DNA of 64,000 nt from Bolinopsis microptera (Eukaryota > Ctenophora > Tentaculata > Lobata > Bolinopsidae): assembly GCF_026151205.1 (NCBI RefSeq), contig NC_087082.1:17639401-17703400 (forward strand), in the 5' to 3' direction. Positions 15,601-27,600 of the stretch are shown here, piece by piece (the first letter of the stretch is position 1; each line of letters starts with the position of its first letter). The notes beneath the pieces were generated by a model. The model ran no database searches. It saw only the letters and a program-made list of their open reading frames with translations, and was not told the DNA's origin. A program made the position numbers and the translations under genes.

Positions 15601-18600
15601 AACTTTAAACTTACTTGCTGGACAACAAACGCAGCCACGTCGTAATTCTCACAATAACTGCTGTGTAGAAGAGCTGGCAGGATGAGAGAAGGAAAAGAGC
15701 GCAGAGCTTCAGGATAGCTTTACAAATAAGAGGACCAGTAAATAAAATTGTCACAAGTGTTTCTCTCATTCACTTTCGATAAGACACAATGAAAATTCTT
15801 ACTTAACCATACGATTCGGAATTTTTCAACCGTTGAAGAATATCGGGCATTTTTCAGAATTTGGCCGCCAAATTTTGTTAAAGGCCTAACTTAAAATTCT
15901 AATACAAAACTTAAGGTCATGAGGCGATTCTACGTCGATTCTGAAAATTTCATGAAAAAATATTGAAACCCTATTGAGTTCTATTGTTTTGAGCGAAGTC
16001 AGTTTTGCAAATATCGCGAACTGATATATGGGCGATTTTGTTCATTTTTTGCAACTATTTGAACACAGAATCCACAGTTAGGTAGATATTGAGCTGATAA
16101 TCATAGAGAATGTGTAGTATAGGCTTACCTTCCATATAAAGTTGGTTTCATTCAAAAATATTGATATTTGACCAATTTATGGGCCAAAATCGATCAAATT
16201 TGGTGCGTATGCCCAAATATGGTCATATGGTTTTTGGCTCATAACTCAGTCATTTTTTGTCCAATCTTGATGAAAATTCATATACGAGTTCAGGGGACCA
16301 CTAGCTACAAAAAGAGCACCTAAAATTTGGGTTTTGGGCATGTTAAGGGTATTTGGCTAAATTGGGCCTGATTTGGACCAAATATGGGCGTGGCTGCCCC
16401 GCGGGCACCGTTTGGCGGTTGGGGTCCGGGACCCCCTCAAAAGTTCGGTCACCGGTCCTAGTTTGTTGGTTAACTGACTGCTATCTCGAAACTAAGTTTC
16501 ACAAAAAATCAGGGTGAACCCCCCCCCCCCCTTAAGGCATAAGGAAGCATTGTTGAGTTCTGAAACCAAGTTTAATCGATTTCTCGTGCAATTTTAGGTT
16601 AGGAGTGATCATCAAAATAAATTTTGAACAAAGTCGATATTTTGGTAAATTTCTAGCTTTCTGTCAGAAAATAAATCTTCATTCTATTAGGGGTAATTGG
16701 ATGTAACTACAGTACAGCTGTACTTACACCCACTTTCACAAGCATGCAAGCTCACCTGGTCCAAAGAGCGGGAAACGGAGAACGAGCTCTGGTGACGTCA
16801 TAGTCACGTGACCTCAGGCTCATAATCACGTGACCTCAGACCCAATCAATTGGGTTCTGGCCTGTTCAGCCCCCTGTCACCCGATCTTGAGGTGACGTAC
16901 GACAACTCGTTAACCCGATCGATGTCTGGAGGGCTGCAAATTTTCACATGCCAAACTCACAACGGTTTTTCGGAGTTGTGCGAGATGAAGACACATAGAG
17001 GCCGCAGAATTATGAGGACTACCAGATCCTGGTGGAACCTAAGCGATCCATGATATCACGACAGGCCCTAGTGGAACAGGAATGTAAAAACACGAGATTA
17101 GATCAGGAATATGAGTTAAGTTAGATTGGTAAGTCTCGGATACTTTCAAAGAAAAAGTATCATAGACTTAAAACGTATTATAGACTTAATTAAGTCACTG
17201 TGACGTTCGAGCACATAGATGTGATAGGTGCTTTGTTTTACACAGCGGAGAAAGATGTGTAGCATTATCTCGCCGAATATTTGCAGTTAATATAATTATT
17301 TTCTGAAATGTTTACAAATTTTTCAGGGGCATACCCAATACCCATTTACTCCACTGCCTTTTAGACTCTTAAAACACTTTGAGAAGTTGTTTGTAATTGA
17401 AATGTATTGAAACAAGAATCTTCAAATTCAAATATATATCCTAAGATTTACACACCTAAAATCCAAAAATGTATCCTTAACAAGAAACAATTACTATTTT
17501 TAATGGTCTTGCCCACTCTTAATTAAACTAGACGAAAATAATCTCATACTCAAACTTTAAAATTCCAGAAATACCAACATTCCAATGTCTCACAGCACAA
17601 GCCAGTACCAACATTCCAATATCTCACAGCACAAGCCAGTACGAGGTATGAACTGGGGAGGAGCTGCCATATCTAACGCTACCTGGTCAGGTCCCAAACT
17701 GTGTGACCTTCTCAACCACCTCGGCTGGGATGAGGAGAAGTACCCTGCTGTCAAACACGTCTGGGCTGACGGTTCGTACATTTAATTAGCTTTTAATTAG
17801 CTTTAATTAGCTTTTAACTAGCTTTTAAAATGTTTAGTTTCAATTTGACTTCATAGTATTTACACTTTTCAGTTTTGTGATATAGATATAGATTAATTTA
17901 TATTTCTGTTAAATATTAACTGCTGTTAATTAAATTTACGATCTTCATACGCCACTTTTGATGTGTAACAACAGTTTTAAAGTAAAAAAACGTCTAAGAC
18001 TTTCTCAAATCATAGGATTCCATAATTATAACGACATTCACAAAAATAACAACAACCAGTTAAGTGTCCACTTAAAACCAAATTATAAAAAGTGGCATTT
18101 TCTGTTTCATTTTAAATCATGTGAAATGCCTTCTGCCGAACAAGCAGTTTCTTAACTTCCTAAGAGTTCCTCTGATATACTTCATGTCTTATTTTTCACC
18201 TGAAATAACATACATAGATTCTTCATGATTGAACTAAAATATATCTTAAATGTTATTGGATTTTTACTCGGCAGAGTGAATAAAGCCCTCTCAGTAAAAA
18301 TTAAGTCCGTCCAAATTATAAATATAGAACAAAAATACCAAACTTACAAGACAAAACTCAATTTCTACCTACCTTATATTATAAGGAATCGATTAGCTGT
18401 AAATCTTTTTATCTGCCCCTCCAATTGTCTCCTCTTTGTATAGAGTATTCATCTGGAGTATCGTACAGACCCTCCACATCGTCATCCCAATCCTCTGTAT
18501 CCTTGTTACCCTCTTCAGCAACACTAGAAATGAGGTTCAGAGACGCCAGAGAGTGTAGCTGCAAGTGGTTGCTGTACGTTTTCTGGAGTTGGTTCTTCTG

Positions 18601-21600
18601 GGGTTGCAATTGAGTGCTGTACGTTTTCTCTAGTTTTTTCTTCTGAGGTTGGAGTTGAGTGCTGTATGTCATCTCTAGTTCTTTCTTATGGGGTTGGAGT
18701 TGAGTGCTGTAAGTCATCTCTAGTTCCTTCTTCTGGGGTTGGTTGTTAGCTAATTTATATATTGGAACATCCTCATCAGGTCCATTAGACTCAATTTGTA
18801 CAGAGAAGCGTTTGTTAAGCGCTGCTTTAAGTGCACCCGCATTTAAGTGAGTCTGCATTTTGGATAGGAGCTCCAAGTGAACACTCTTTCTCTTGTCACC
18901 TTGAGATAGGTTCTGTTCGGATGAAGAAGGTAGGTTGATTGGTTTGTTGTTACTTTGTCGCCTTTTTATGGGCTCCTCAGCTGTCACTAAGAACATTCTT
19001 CCTTGGAACTCTGTTATGTCATCATAGTGGCCTTGACTAAATCTCTCTTCTTCTTCTTCTTTATTTTGAGGTATGGGGATTTTATGCAGGAGAGAATAAG
19101 TCTCTTCCTCTTCTTCTTCATGGTTTCCTGACGAGCTGTTCTTTCTATCAACAGTATCATACATGGGTTCTAACTCTATCCGAGGGCGAGGGGTGACAGG
19201 GGGTTGTTTCTTCTTGTGACCACTACCAGTGCTGAAACGTCTATCCAGCCTAGCATAACTGTACTCAAACTCCTCGTCATCTTCTCTCTGGGTCTCTTCA
19301 TCACCTTCTCCCTGGCTCTCCTCGTCAATCTTGCTACCTTCATCAACTGACATGTTAATCTCGTCATAGAACGGATCAAGTCCGGGTGGTTCCTCTGAAG
19401 TAGACGGTGCAGACTCGCGAGGCTGTAGTCCCAGATGGAGGATCTCTGGTTTCTTCCGGACGGGTGCTTCCTCCGGGGGGATGTCTCCAGGGTTGGAGAG
19501 CAGTCTCTTCATCCGCTGGTAAGAGGATACTATCCCCTTTTTCATCGATAAGACGAACCCGAAACTGCTTAATAGATGCCTGTTCTTTTAATAGATGCGT
19601 TAGGACGGATTGTCTTTCTATCAAGTATGTTGCCTATCACCAGAAGCGATCATCCCAATAATACCTATCACTGTGATGGTTTGAAATCGCAAATAAAACA
19701 GAACGCTACTAATATGGCAACTCCACAATAAAATGTACAAAGAAAAGAACACGTGTACCTATACTACTGAAGATCAAGGGAAGGTACAGAGAAAGTACAA
19801 TCAGTCGGGATCAGGGTTTCATGTTATCTACTCAACGGATTATTTCGTAACATAACTTTGTTCTGATGCTGAGTGGCCGAGTGAATCATCAATACACCCT
19901 TCTAACTTCAAACACGTTACTTGTTGTCAAAAACAAAAGTTGTTATAGATATTATATAAAATGTGATTTGTATATAAAAAGATATTGTAAGTCTCGTGAA
20001 ACTGAAAGGTGAAGCAATCTGCAATTCTAATACAACCTTTCGTATCAGCTATATGTTTCCATAAATTCACTAGCCTTCAGTTTGATATAATATATTTGCT
20101 TATTGGCTGATTTAACATTGTACGACATGGTCCAAGTTTTAAATGTTAGATTATAATTTTTAAGATCCACCTTCTACGGCACACTGTGCCGGGCACAGTT
20201 CCACTTGGCCAGAATTAAAGATGTGATTTTTTGCAAATCGTTTTTCCTGTACAACCCAAAGTAATCAAAATTGATTATAGAAGGTTTTAAGAGGATAAAA
20301 CTTTCATCATCGGTTTTTTAGAATGTCACAACAAGTTACAAGCTTATTAATTTTCAAGAATTATTTTAACAAACAATAGATAACAATAATATGATGTACG
20401 ATACTTGTGACACTCATTAATAATCCAAATCTCAGATAACTAAGAATTAGTCATTTAAAAAAAAATCAAAAACAAAAAAGTCAAGCAGTCTCTCTAATTA
20501 ATGATTATTACAAAATTTCTTGCACGATTTGACGTAAAAAATATCGAAGAAATAAAATAATTAGCAGGCTCTAAAACTGATCAATATGTCTACTTTAATC
20601 TGTATGATTAATTAGATTAATTATTAGTATAATAGATATATTAGCATTAATATACGAAATTATCAAAAATAACGCTCAAACGTTCACTATTACTATATAA
20701 ACTCGAACATATCGTTTTTAGCCGTCAAATGTGTGTTTATTTATAAAGCTAAAACTTGTTACAGGAATAAACCATTACAGGAATAAACCATTACATATCA
20801 AAATCAGTAGTATAGGTAGCAAATCACAAAGATAAATGTTAGTTTGTAAAGGCTTCTTTCTTTCCGAAATTAAATCTGATATAAACCGTCCTTATCATCC
20901 GCATCTTCTTCTAAGATCTATCACTCCGTGTCAGATGGGTTCCTGGAATTATTATCGAAATTATGGAAATTATTCTTTCTGTTCATGACTCTTATAAGCT
21001 TCATACTTATGTCCAAAGACCAACATGTTTAATTGTAGTGAAGTTGTAAACATTAACAGTCCCCTAGTAAAAACATGCTAAATTTATAACCGCGATATTA
21101 TACAAGTCCTACCTCAGTCCCAAGTTCATCTTGAAGCAAATACCCCCATCCTCCCCTGCTTCAAGTTCCTTATCTACCAGTGCTGTTCCTCTTATCACCG
21201 TCAACTCATCTGGTATTTCGTACGGATCCTCCTCACTGCTTTCCTCCTCACTGCTTTCCTCCTCTGGAGTGTTGTCAGGACCTCCACTTCTGTTCAATAC
21301 AGAGTAGCAGTCTTCTTCAGATGGTGTTTTATCTGAACTGGAGTTGATGTGGTTTATCATATTGTACTCCTCATCAGCAGTATCCCTGAAATGTTACAGA
21401 GTTAAAGTTGTTGTTTAGGCTTTAGAACATTGACAATCCTGAATGGATCATCCAGATCTGACATCGCCGCATTAAAGTGATAATTCTACTAAATTTATAA
21501 AACTTAATTGATCTCCCACCTCAGTTCATCTGGAACTTCGTAGATCTTATCTTCACTCCTCAGTGTCTCTGTCTCCTCAGAGTCTCCAATCACAGCGAGC

Positions 21601-24600
21601 TCGTCTGGCACTTGGTACGGATCTTCAACATCCTCACTAACACTTAGCTCCAGAGGTTTGGTGATACGTTTTGATAGGGTCTCCAGCTCTAGATGGGTAC
21701 TATATCTTTGCAGGTTGGAGCAGGTATTCATTGTGGTGTGGTACCGTGGAGCATCTTCTCCTTGTGCAGTTAAACTGATACTTTTATTGTATGGGGGGTT
21801 TGTCAGGTTTTGAACTGATTGCTTGTTCTGGTTGAGCTCTAAAATGCAACTGTTCCGCTTTTTCGATGCCTCCCTTATGTTTCTTTTACGCAGATCTTCT
21901 TTTTCACTTGACATTTTGTTTCCGTGCAGCAGCGAATAATTATTTTCCTCGTTCTCCATGTCAATTATGGCTGCACCCTGGCTTTGCTCGATTGTACTGT
22001 ACTCCCCACTAATTTCAGTACTGGATTGCCCTACGAGAAACTTCAGATTATGAGAAGGTTGCTGGATCGAAGTCTGGTTCAACTGTAGTGTACAACTATA
22101 AGTGGAAAGATCTCCCAAAGATCTTTGTGTAGCCGGTTCAGGATTCCTCAACATTCCATCATCATTTCCAGCTCCACATTGTTTCACTTTGTGTACGACA
22201 ATGTTACTTTGTGCTGCATGAGAATTAATCATTCCTTTGAGCTCTGTCAGATCATCATAATGGCTGTCACTATCTTCATCATCAATCAGATTGCTTGGTT
22301 TAGTGTTCTGAAGAGTGTTCTGAAGAGTGATGACGTCTGAAAAGTTAGCATCCTCTGGGCATGGTGGTTCACTGATCCTAGTCTCAACAACACAGATTGT
22401 GTCGTACGTACCATCTGCTTCAAGATCAGTCTTTGGAGGTGCAGATGGCTCCGATCCCTTGCAACTGCTTGCTTTTTCTAGAATTGTGTCATGGTTAGCT
22501 GGTTTGTATTTATTGTACTGATTGTTTTGGTGCTTTGAAGGATTCTTTATACTAGCTATATCATCATACATATCGTCAGTTTCTGCGTCAGAATATGACT
22601 CAGCAGCTTTTTCTTTACTCTGAAAATGTACACTAATTTTCTTGTCATCTTCAGTGCAAGGAAACGTCTCTTTGACTGTGCAGCGTTTTTGTACTTTATT
22701 CTTTACGATTATAAGCACTATAACAGCAGCGACTAATGCAGATACCGATATTCCTATTACGATCTTCCATTTTTTGGGTCTTTTATCATCCTGGTGACTA
22801 GCATTAGCAATTAATGGATTTACCATATTATTTGATAAAGCCATGTCTGACGAAACTGCCCCTTTCGTATCTTTACCTGTCGTATTCTCTGCTGTTGTGC
22901 TCTTTTCTGTCGCATTTTCTGCTGTTGTGTTCTTTTCTGTCGCATTTTCTGCTGTTGTGCTCTTTTCTGTCGTATTCTCTGCTGTTGTGCTCTTTTCTGT
23001 CGTATTCTCTGCTGTAGTGCTCTTTTCTGTCGTATTCTCTGCTGTTGTGCTCTTTTCTGTCGTATTCTCTGCTGTTGTGCTCTTTTCTGTCGTATTCTCT
23101 GCTGTTGTGCTCTTTTCTGTCGTATTCTCTGCTGTTGTGCTCTTTTCTGTCGCATTTTCTGCTGTTGTGCTCTTTTCTGTCGCATTCCATGCTGTAGTGC
23201 TCTTTTCTGTCGTATTTTCTGCTGTTGCGATCCTATCTGTCGTATTATTTCCAATACATTCGAGTCGGTGATTTATCTCTTTACGGAGGTTCTGATAAAT
23301 GTTCCAATCTTCATTGTACACGTCCCACGCGTTCTTCTCATTTCTTTGCAATGCAATGATCGCACGATTCCCAAAGTCATAATTAGACTTGCACTTTTCA
23401 TCTGTTAGCTGAAGGAATGCCTGAACAAACTCCCTTTGTATTATCATCCAGTCTACCTGAACACCTATCATGGCTCTGATACTTCTGTCATTTGACGTTA
23501 CGTCCAGTTGTTGCAGATTTATTATTTTGTTTAATTCCTTTTCAAGCTGATCCGCCATTACGTTATCTGATAAGAGTGTTTCAACTTTCTTTACGATGTT
23601 CTTCTGATCTTCAATCATCTCATTTGCTCTCAACCTCAAAGTGTTCTTTCTGTCGGTAGCAATAACGAGCTGACCACTACCACCATCTTTTGATCCACCA
23701 TTATCTTTTCGTTCATAGCTCTCAGTCACTATTACTAAAACTAAAAACCACAAAAATGGACAACTCATACGAAACAAAATCAAAGCCCGGATAAAAATTA
23801 GCGCGCCTCGGCCTCAATTAACCTTGAAGGTAGAACTGCTTCCGTAAAAGAAAGACGTGTAAATGTGTAAAGGTACTTTACTACTGAACCTTTCCCTAGT
23901 ATTTCATTTATAAAAGTATTGAACATGTTGTACTTATCAACTCATCGTCAAATTTCGATCCTGCGAGTTAATATGTTACTTGTTACCAACTCCTCAACGT
24001 AAGTTCGATATATTATTATTATTAAAGCATTTGGCCCAGTCAAAAACGTTTCAGTTGTATATCTTTTACGGTTTTTGCGGAAAGTCGCGTTAAAGTTGAT
24101 GCCGTTGTGTCAGTAAAGGGGTACGGAACCCTCCATATTTATCGTCTCGCTTTATATATAGTAAGATAGTAAGATTATTAAATACCTTGTATAGAAAATA
24201 TAAAGTGTTCAGACTGTGAGTCTGTGGTTCAGTATTTGACTACTGAGTCAGGTTCATATTATTTGTTCTTTGTTCACAGATCTGAGAAGCGCAGTGATCC
24301 GAGACACACTGCTTTTGATAACTGCACTCAAAATAGGACAAAGGTATAAGAAGACTTTTTTTTTGAGAACAAAAGATGAGAATGAAATAATTTCTTTGAA
24401 ATAAAATGGCAATCACAAATTGTGATTCACAAATTGTGATTCACAATTATACAATCACCTCTAAAATAGTGGAAGACAATAGATATTCGTTGCACGAGCA
24501 GAGTTTCATTTTGAAAGTTCAGATAAAACATTCCCACACGACACATTAATAAACAATTAAAATGCTAATTCATACGTAATAATTCATATTTCCTGCCCTA

Positions 24601-27600
24601 ACTCAAATCAATAAAAGTGATCTAACAAAAAATTCTCTACATTGTCCCTTGTTACAGAAACATATTTCAACGTTCAACTTTACGTAAGTTGTTGAGAATG
24701 CAATGGAGTGCTGTTTGCTCACTTTTTTAGTGTAATAGATACACACTCACAGATTAGATTTCACCTGAAACATGATTATAATATTTCATTATTTTGTGAT
24801 TAAATCATATCCATTAGGCCGACGATTAATTACACAGATCTCACTCTGATATAAAAACCTAAGTTTAAAACATATTTCACAGCTGGGCAATTCGCGATTC
24901 CTCATTTGTATTGTCCTAACTTACCTCCAAGTTAAGTTTTAGCTCCCCCTAGCTTCTCAATTCTTCCTCTATTTGGTATTGATCTTCAGCACCCTCTCCT
25001 TCACCTAAAGCGTCACCGTTACCGTCTGTTGTATCCCAGTCTAGCCCTAACAATACTGTTGTCATCATGTTCCGAGTAGATTGTTTCGTCAGGGTCTGAT
25101 TCAAGTCCAGATTGCTGCTGTATATTGAAGATCCTTCTTTGGGTGGCGTGTCACTCTTTATCAGATTAATTTCCCCTCTTTCATCCAGGTCGGTATCTTT
25201 AGTTACAATCTTTTTCTTGTCTGAATCCTCAGTAACTGCCTCCTCGCTTAAATAAAGTTTATGATCTGGACTAGATGTGCTGCACTTTTCCTCCGATGTG
25301 CTGCACTTTTCCTCAGATGTGCTGCACTTTTCCTCAAATGTGCTGCACTTTTCCTCAGATGTGCTGCACTTTTCCTCAGATGTGCTGCACTTTTCCTCAG
25401 ATGTGCTGTTTTGGTGCTTTGAAGGATTCTTCATACTAGCTATGTCATCATATTCATACATATCAGACTCGGTTTCATCGTCAGAATATGACTCAGCAGC
25501 TTTTTCTTTACTTGGACAATGTACGTCTATTTTCTTGTCAGCTACGCTGATTGACATGCTTGTGATGTAATCGTTTCGGTTCTCTGACTTTTTCATGGAA
25601 TCGTCAATGGTTATTGGATCGCTCTTACTGTTTTTCGGATCTTCAGTGCAAGGCAACGTCTCTTTGACAGTGAAGCGTTTCTGTGTTTTAATCTTAACGA
25701 TTATAAACACTATAACAGCAGCAATTAATACAGATACCGATATTCCTATTACGATCTTCAATTTTTTGGACCTTCTTTCATCTTTAAGATCTTGACGACT
25801 AGCATTATTTATCACTTGCAGTGCATTTACGCTTCCCATCTCTGTCGGAGCCATATGTACTGTATCGTTTTCTGTTCTATCCATTCCTTGTAAATTCTCG
25901 ACATGTTTGCTATCCGGATATTGTTCTTTAACACAGTTATGGTTTAAACGATGTTTTATCTCTTTGCGAAGGTTCTGATAGATTTTCCATCTTTTTTCAT
26001 ACACGTTCCAAGGGTTCTCATTTGGCGATGAAATGAAATCTGTATTCTCAAAGTCATTAGACTTGCACTTTTCATCTGTTAGCTCAAGGAATGCCTGAAC
26101 AACCTCCCGTTGTATTATCATCCAGTCTACCTGAACACCTATCATGGCTCTGATACTTCTGTCATTTGACGTTATGTTCGGTTGGTGCAGATTCTTTATT
26201 TTGTCTAATTCCTTTTCAAGCTGATTTTCCATTACGTTATCTGATAAGAGTGTTTCAACTTTCTTTACGGTGTTCTTCTGATCTTCAATCATCTCATTTG
26301 CTCTCAACCTCAAAGTGTTCCTTTTAATATCGAGCTGACTACTAACATTATCTTTTCGTTCATAGCTCTCAGTCACTATTACTAAAGCAAAAAACCACAA
26401 AAGTGTTCTACTCATACGAAACGAAATCAAAGCTCGGATAAAAATTAGCGCTCCTCAATTTATGTTGAAGGTACAACTGCTTCCATAAAAGAAAGACGTG
26501 CAAATGTGTAAAGATTCGTTACTACTGAACCTTTACCTAGTATTTCATTTATAAAAGTATTGAACATGCTGTACTTATCGTTAAATTTCGATCTTGCGAG
26601 TTAATATGTTACTTGTTACTAAATTCTCAACGTAAGTTCGATATAATAACTTACCCATCTTAATTAGAAGCTCAGTAGATAGTGCTACATATGAGGGATC
26701 CTCTTGCGCAATATGAATTCCCCCTCAGCATGTTAGTGGCTTATTGCTACTATTAAGTAGTAATAGCACATTGTGTAGAAAATATAAAGTGTTCAGACTG
26801 TGAGTCTGTGGTTCAGTATTTAACTACTGAGTCAGGTTCATATTATTTGTTCTTTGTTCACAGAACTAAGGAGCGCAGTGATCCGAGACACACTGCTTTT
26901 GATAACTGCACTAAAGATAGGACAAAGGTATAAGAAGATTTGAGAACAAAAAATGAGAATGAAATAATTTCTTTGAAATAATAATGGCAATCATTACATA
27001 GAATCATCTCTAAAACAATTAAATGCTCTATGGATATTCGTTACACGAGCGGAGATAAATCGTTTCCATATTATAATCAACAATCTAATTTTTTCTTCAT
27101 ACTGCAAGTTTTTATATCTGCCCTGACGCAAATCGATAAATGTGATCCAACAAAAAATTCTTTACATTGTCCCTTGTTACAGAAACATATTTCAACGTTC
27201 AACTTTTCGTAAGTTGTTGAGAATGCAAAGGAGTGCTGTTTGCTCACTTCTTTATGGTAATAGATACACACAGAGATTACATGCTGATTTTGGCCTGAAA
27301 CATAGTTTTGACATTCATTATTTGTGATTAAATCATTATATCCATTAGGTCGACGATTAATTACACAGATCTCACTCTGATATAAAAACCTAAGTTTGAA
27401 ACGTAGTTCACAGCTCTGCAATTCGCAATTCCTCATTTGTATTGTCTTTACTTACCTCCAAGTGAAGTTTTAGCCTCCCCTAGCTTCTCAATTCTCCCTC
27501 GATTTGGTATTGATCTTCAGCACCCTCTCCTTCACCTAAATCGTCACGGTTACCGTCTGTTGTATCACAGTCTAGCCCAGAGTCTGTTTCTAACAATACT

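Larger units (their letters stand above)
11656..17070. mobile_element. Mutator-like foldback element with ~535-bp terminal inverted repeats
   Basis: Left arm 11656-12187 and right arm 16532-17070 are near-identical inverted repeats with TAGGGCCTGTCGTGATATC at each end. The element is flanked by a perfect 9-bp direct duplication GTGGAACAG (11647-11655, 17071-17079). Long inverted repeats plus a 9-bp target site are typical of Mutator-like elements. The 4.3-kb interior has no full transposase. It holds internal direct repeats (for example GGATAGCTTTACAAATAAG at about 12470 and 15711, and a ~140-bp block at 12940 and 13245), a retrotransposon remnant and a hAT-like MITE. It sits in SUOX intron 6 and is probably non-autonomous. 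Confidence 0.85.

Noticed and set aside
22814..23271. Other-frame products across the family gene 2 stalk (Gln/Arg-rich, Val/Phe-rich, Arg/Lys/His-rich)
   Set aside because: The 30-bp period opens other frames. Only the Thr/Glu/Asn frame joins the signal peptide, ectodomain and membrane helix.
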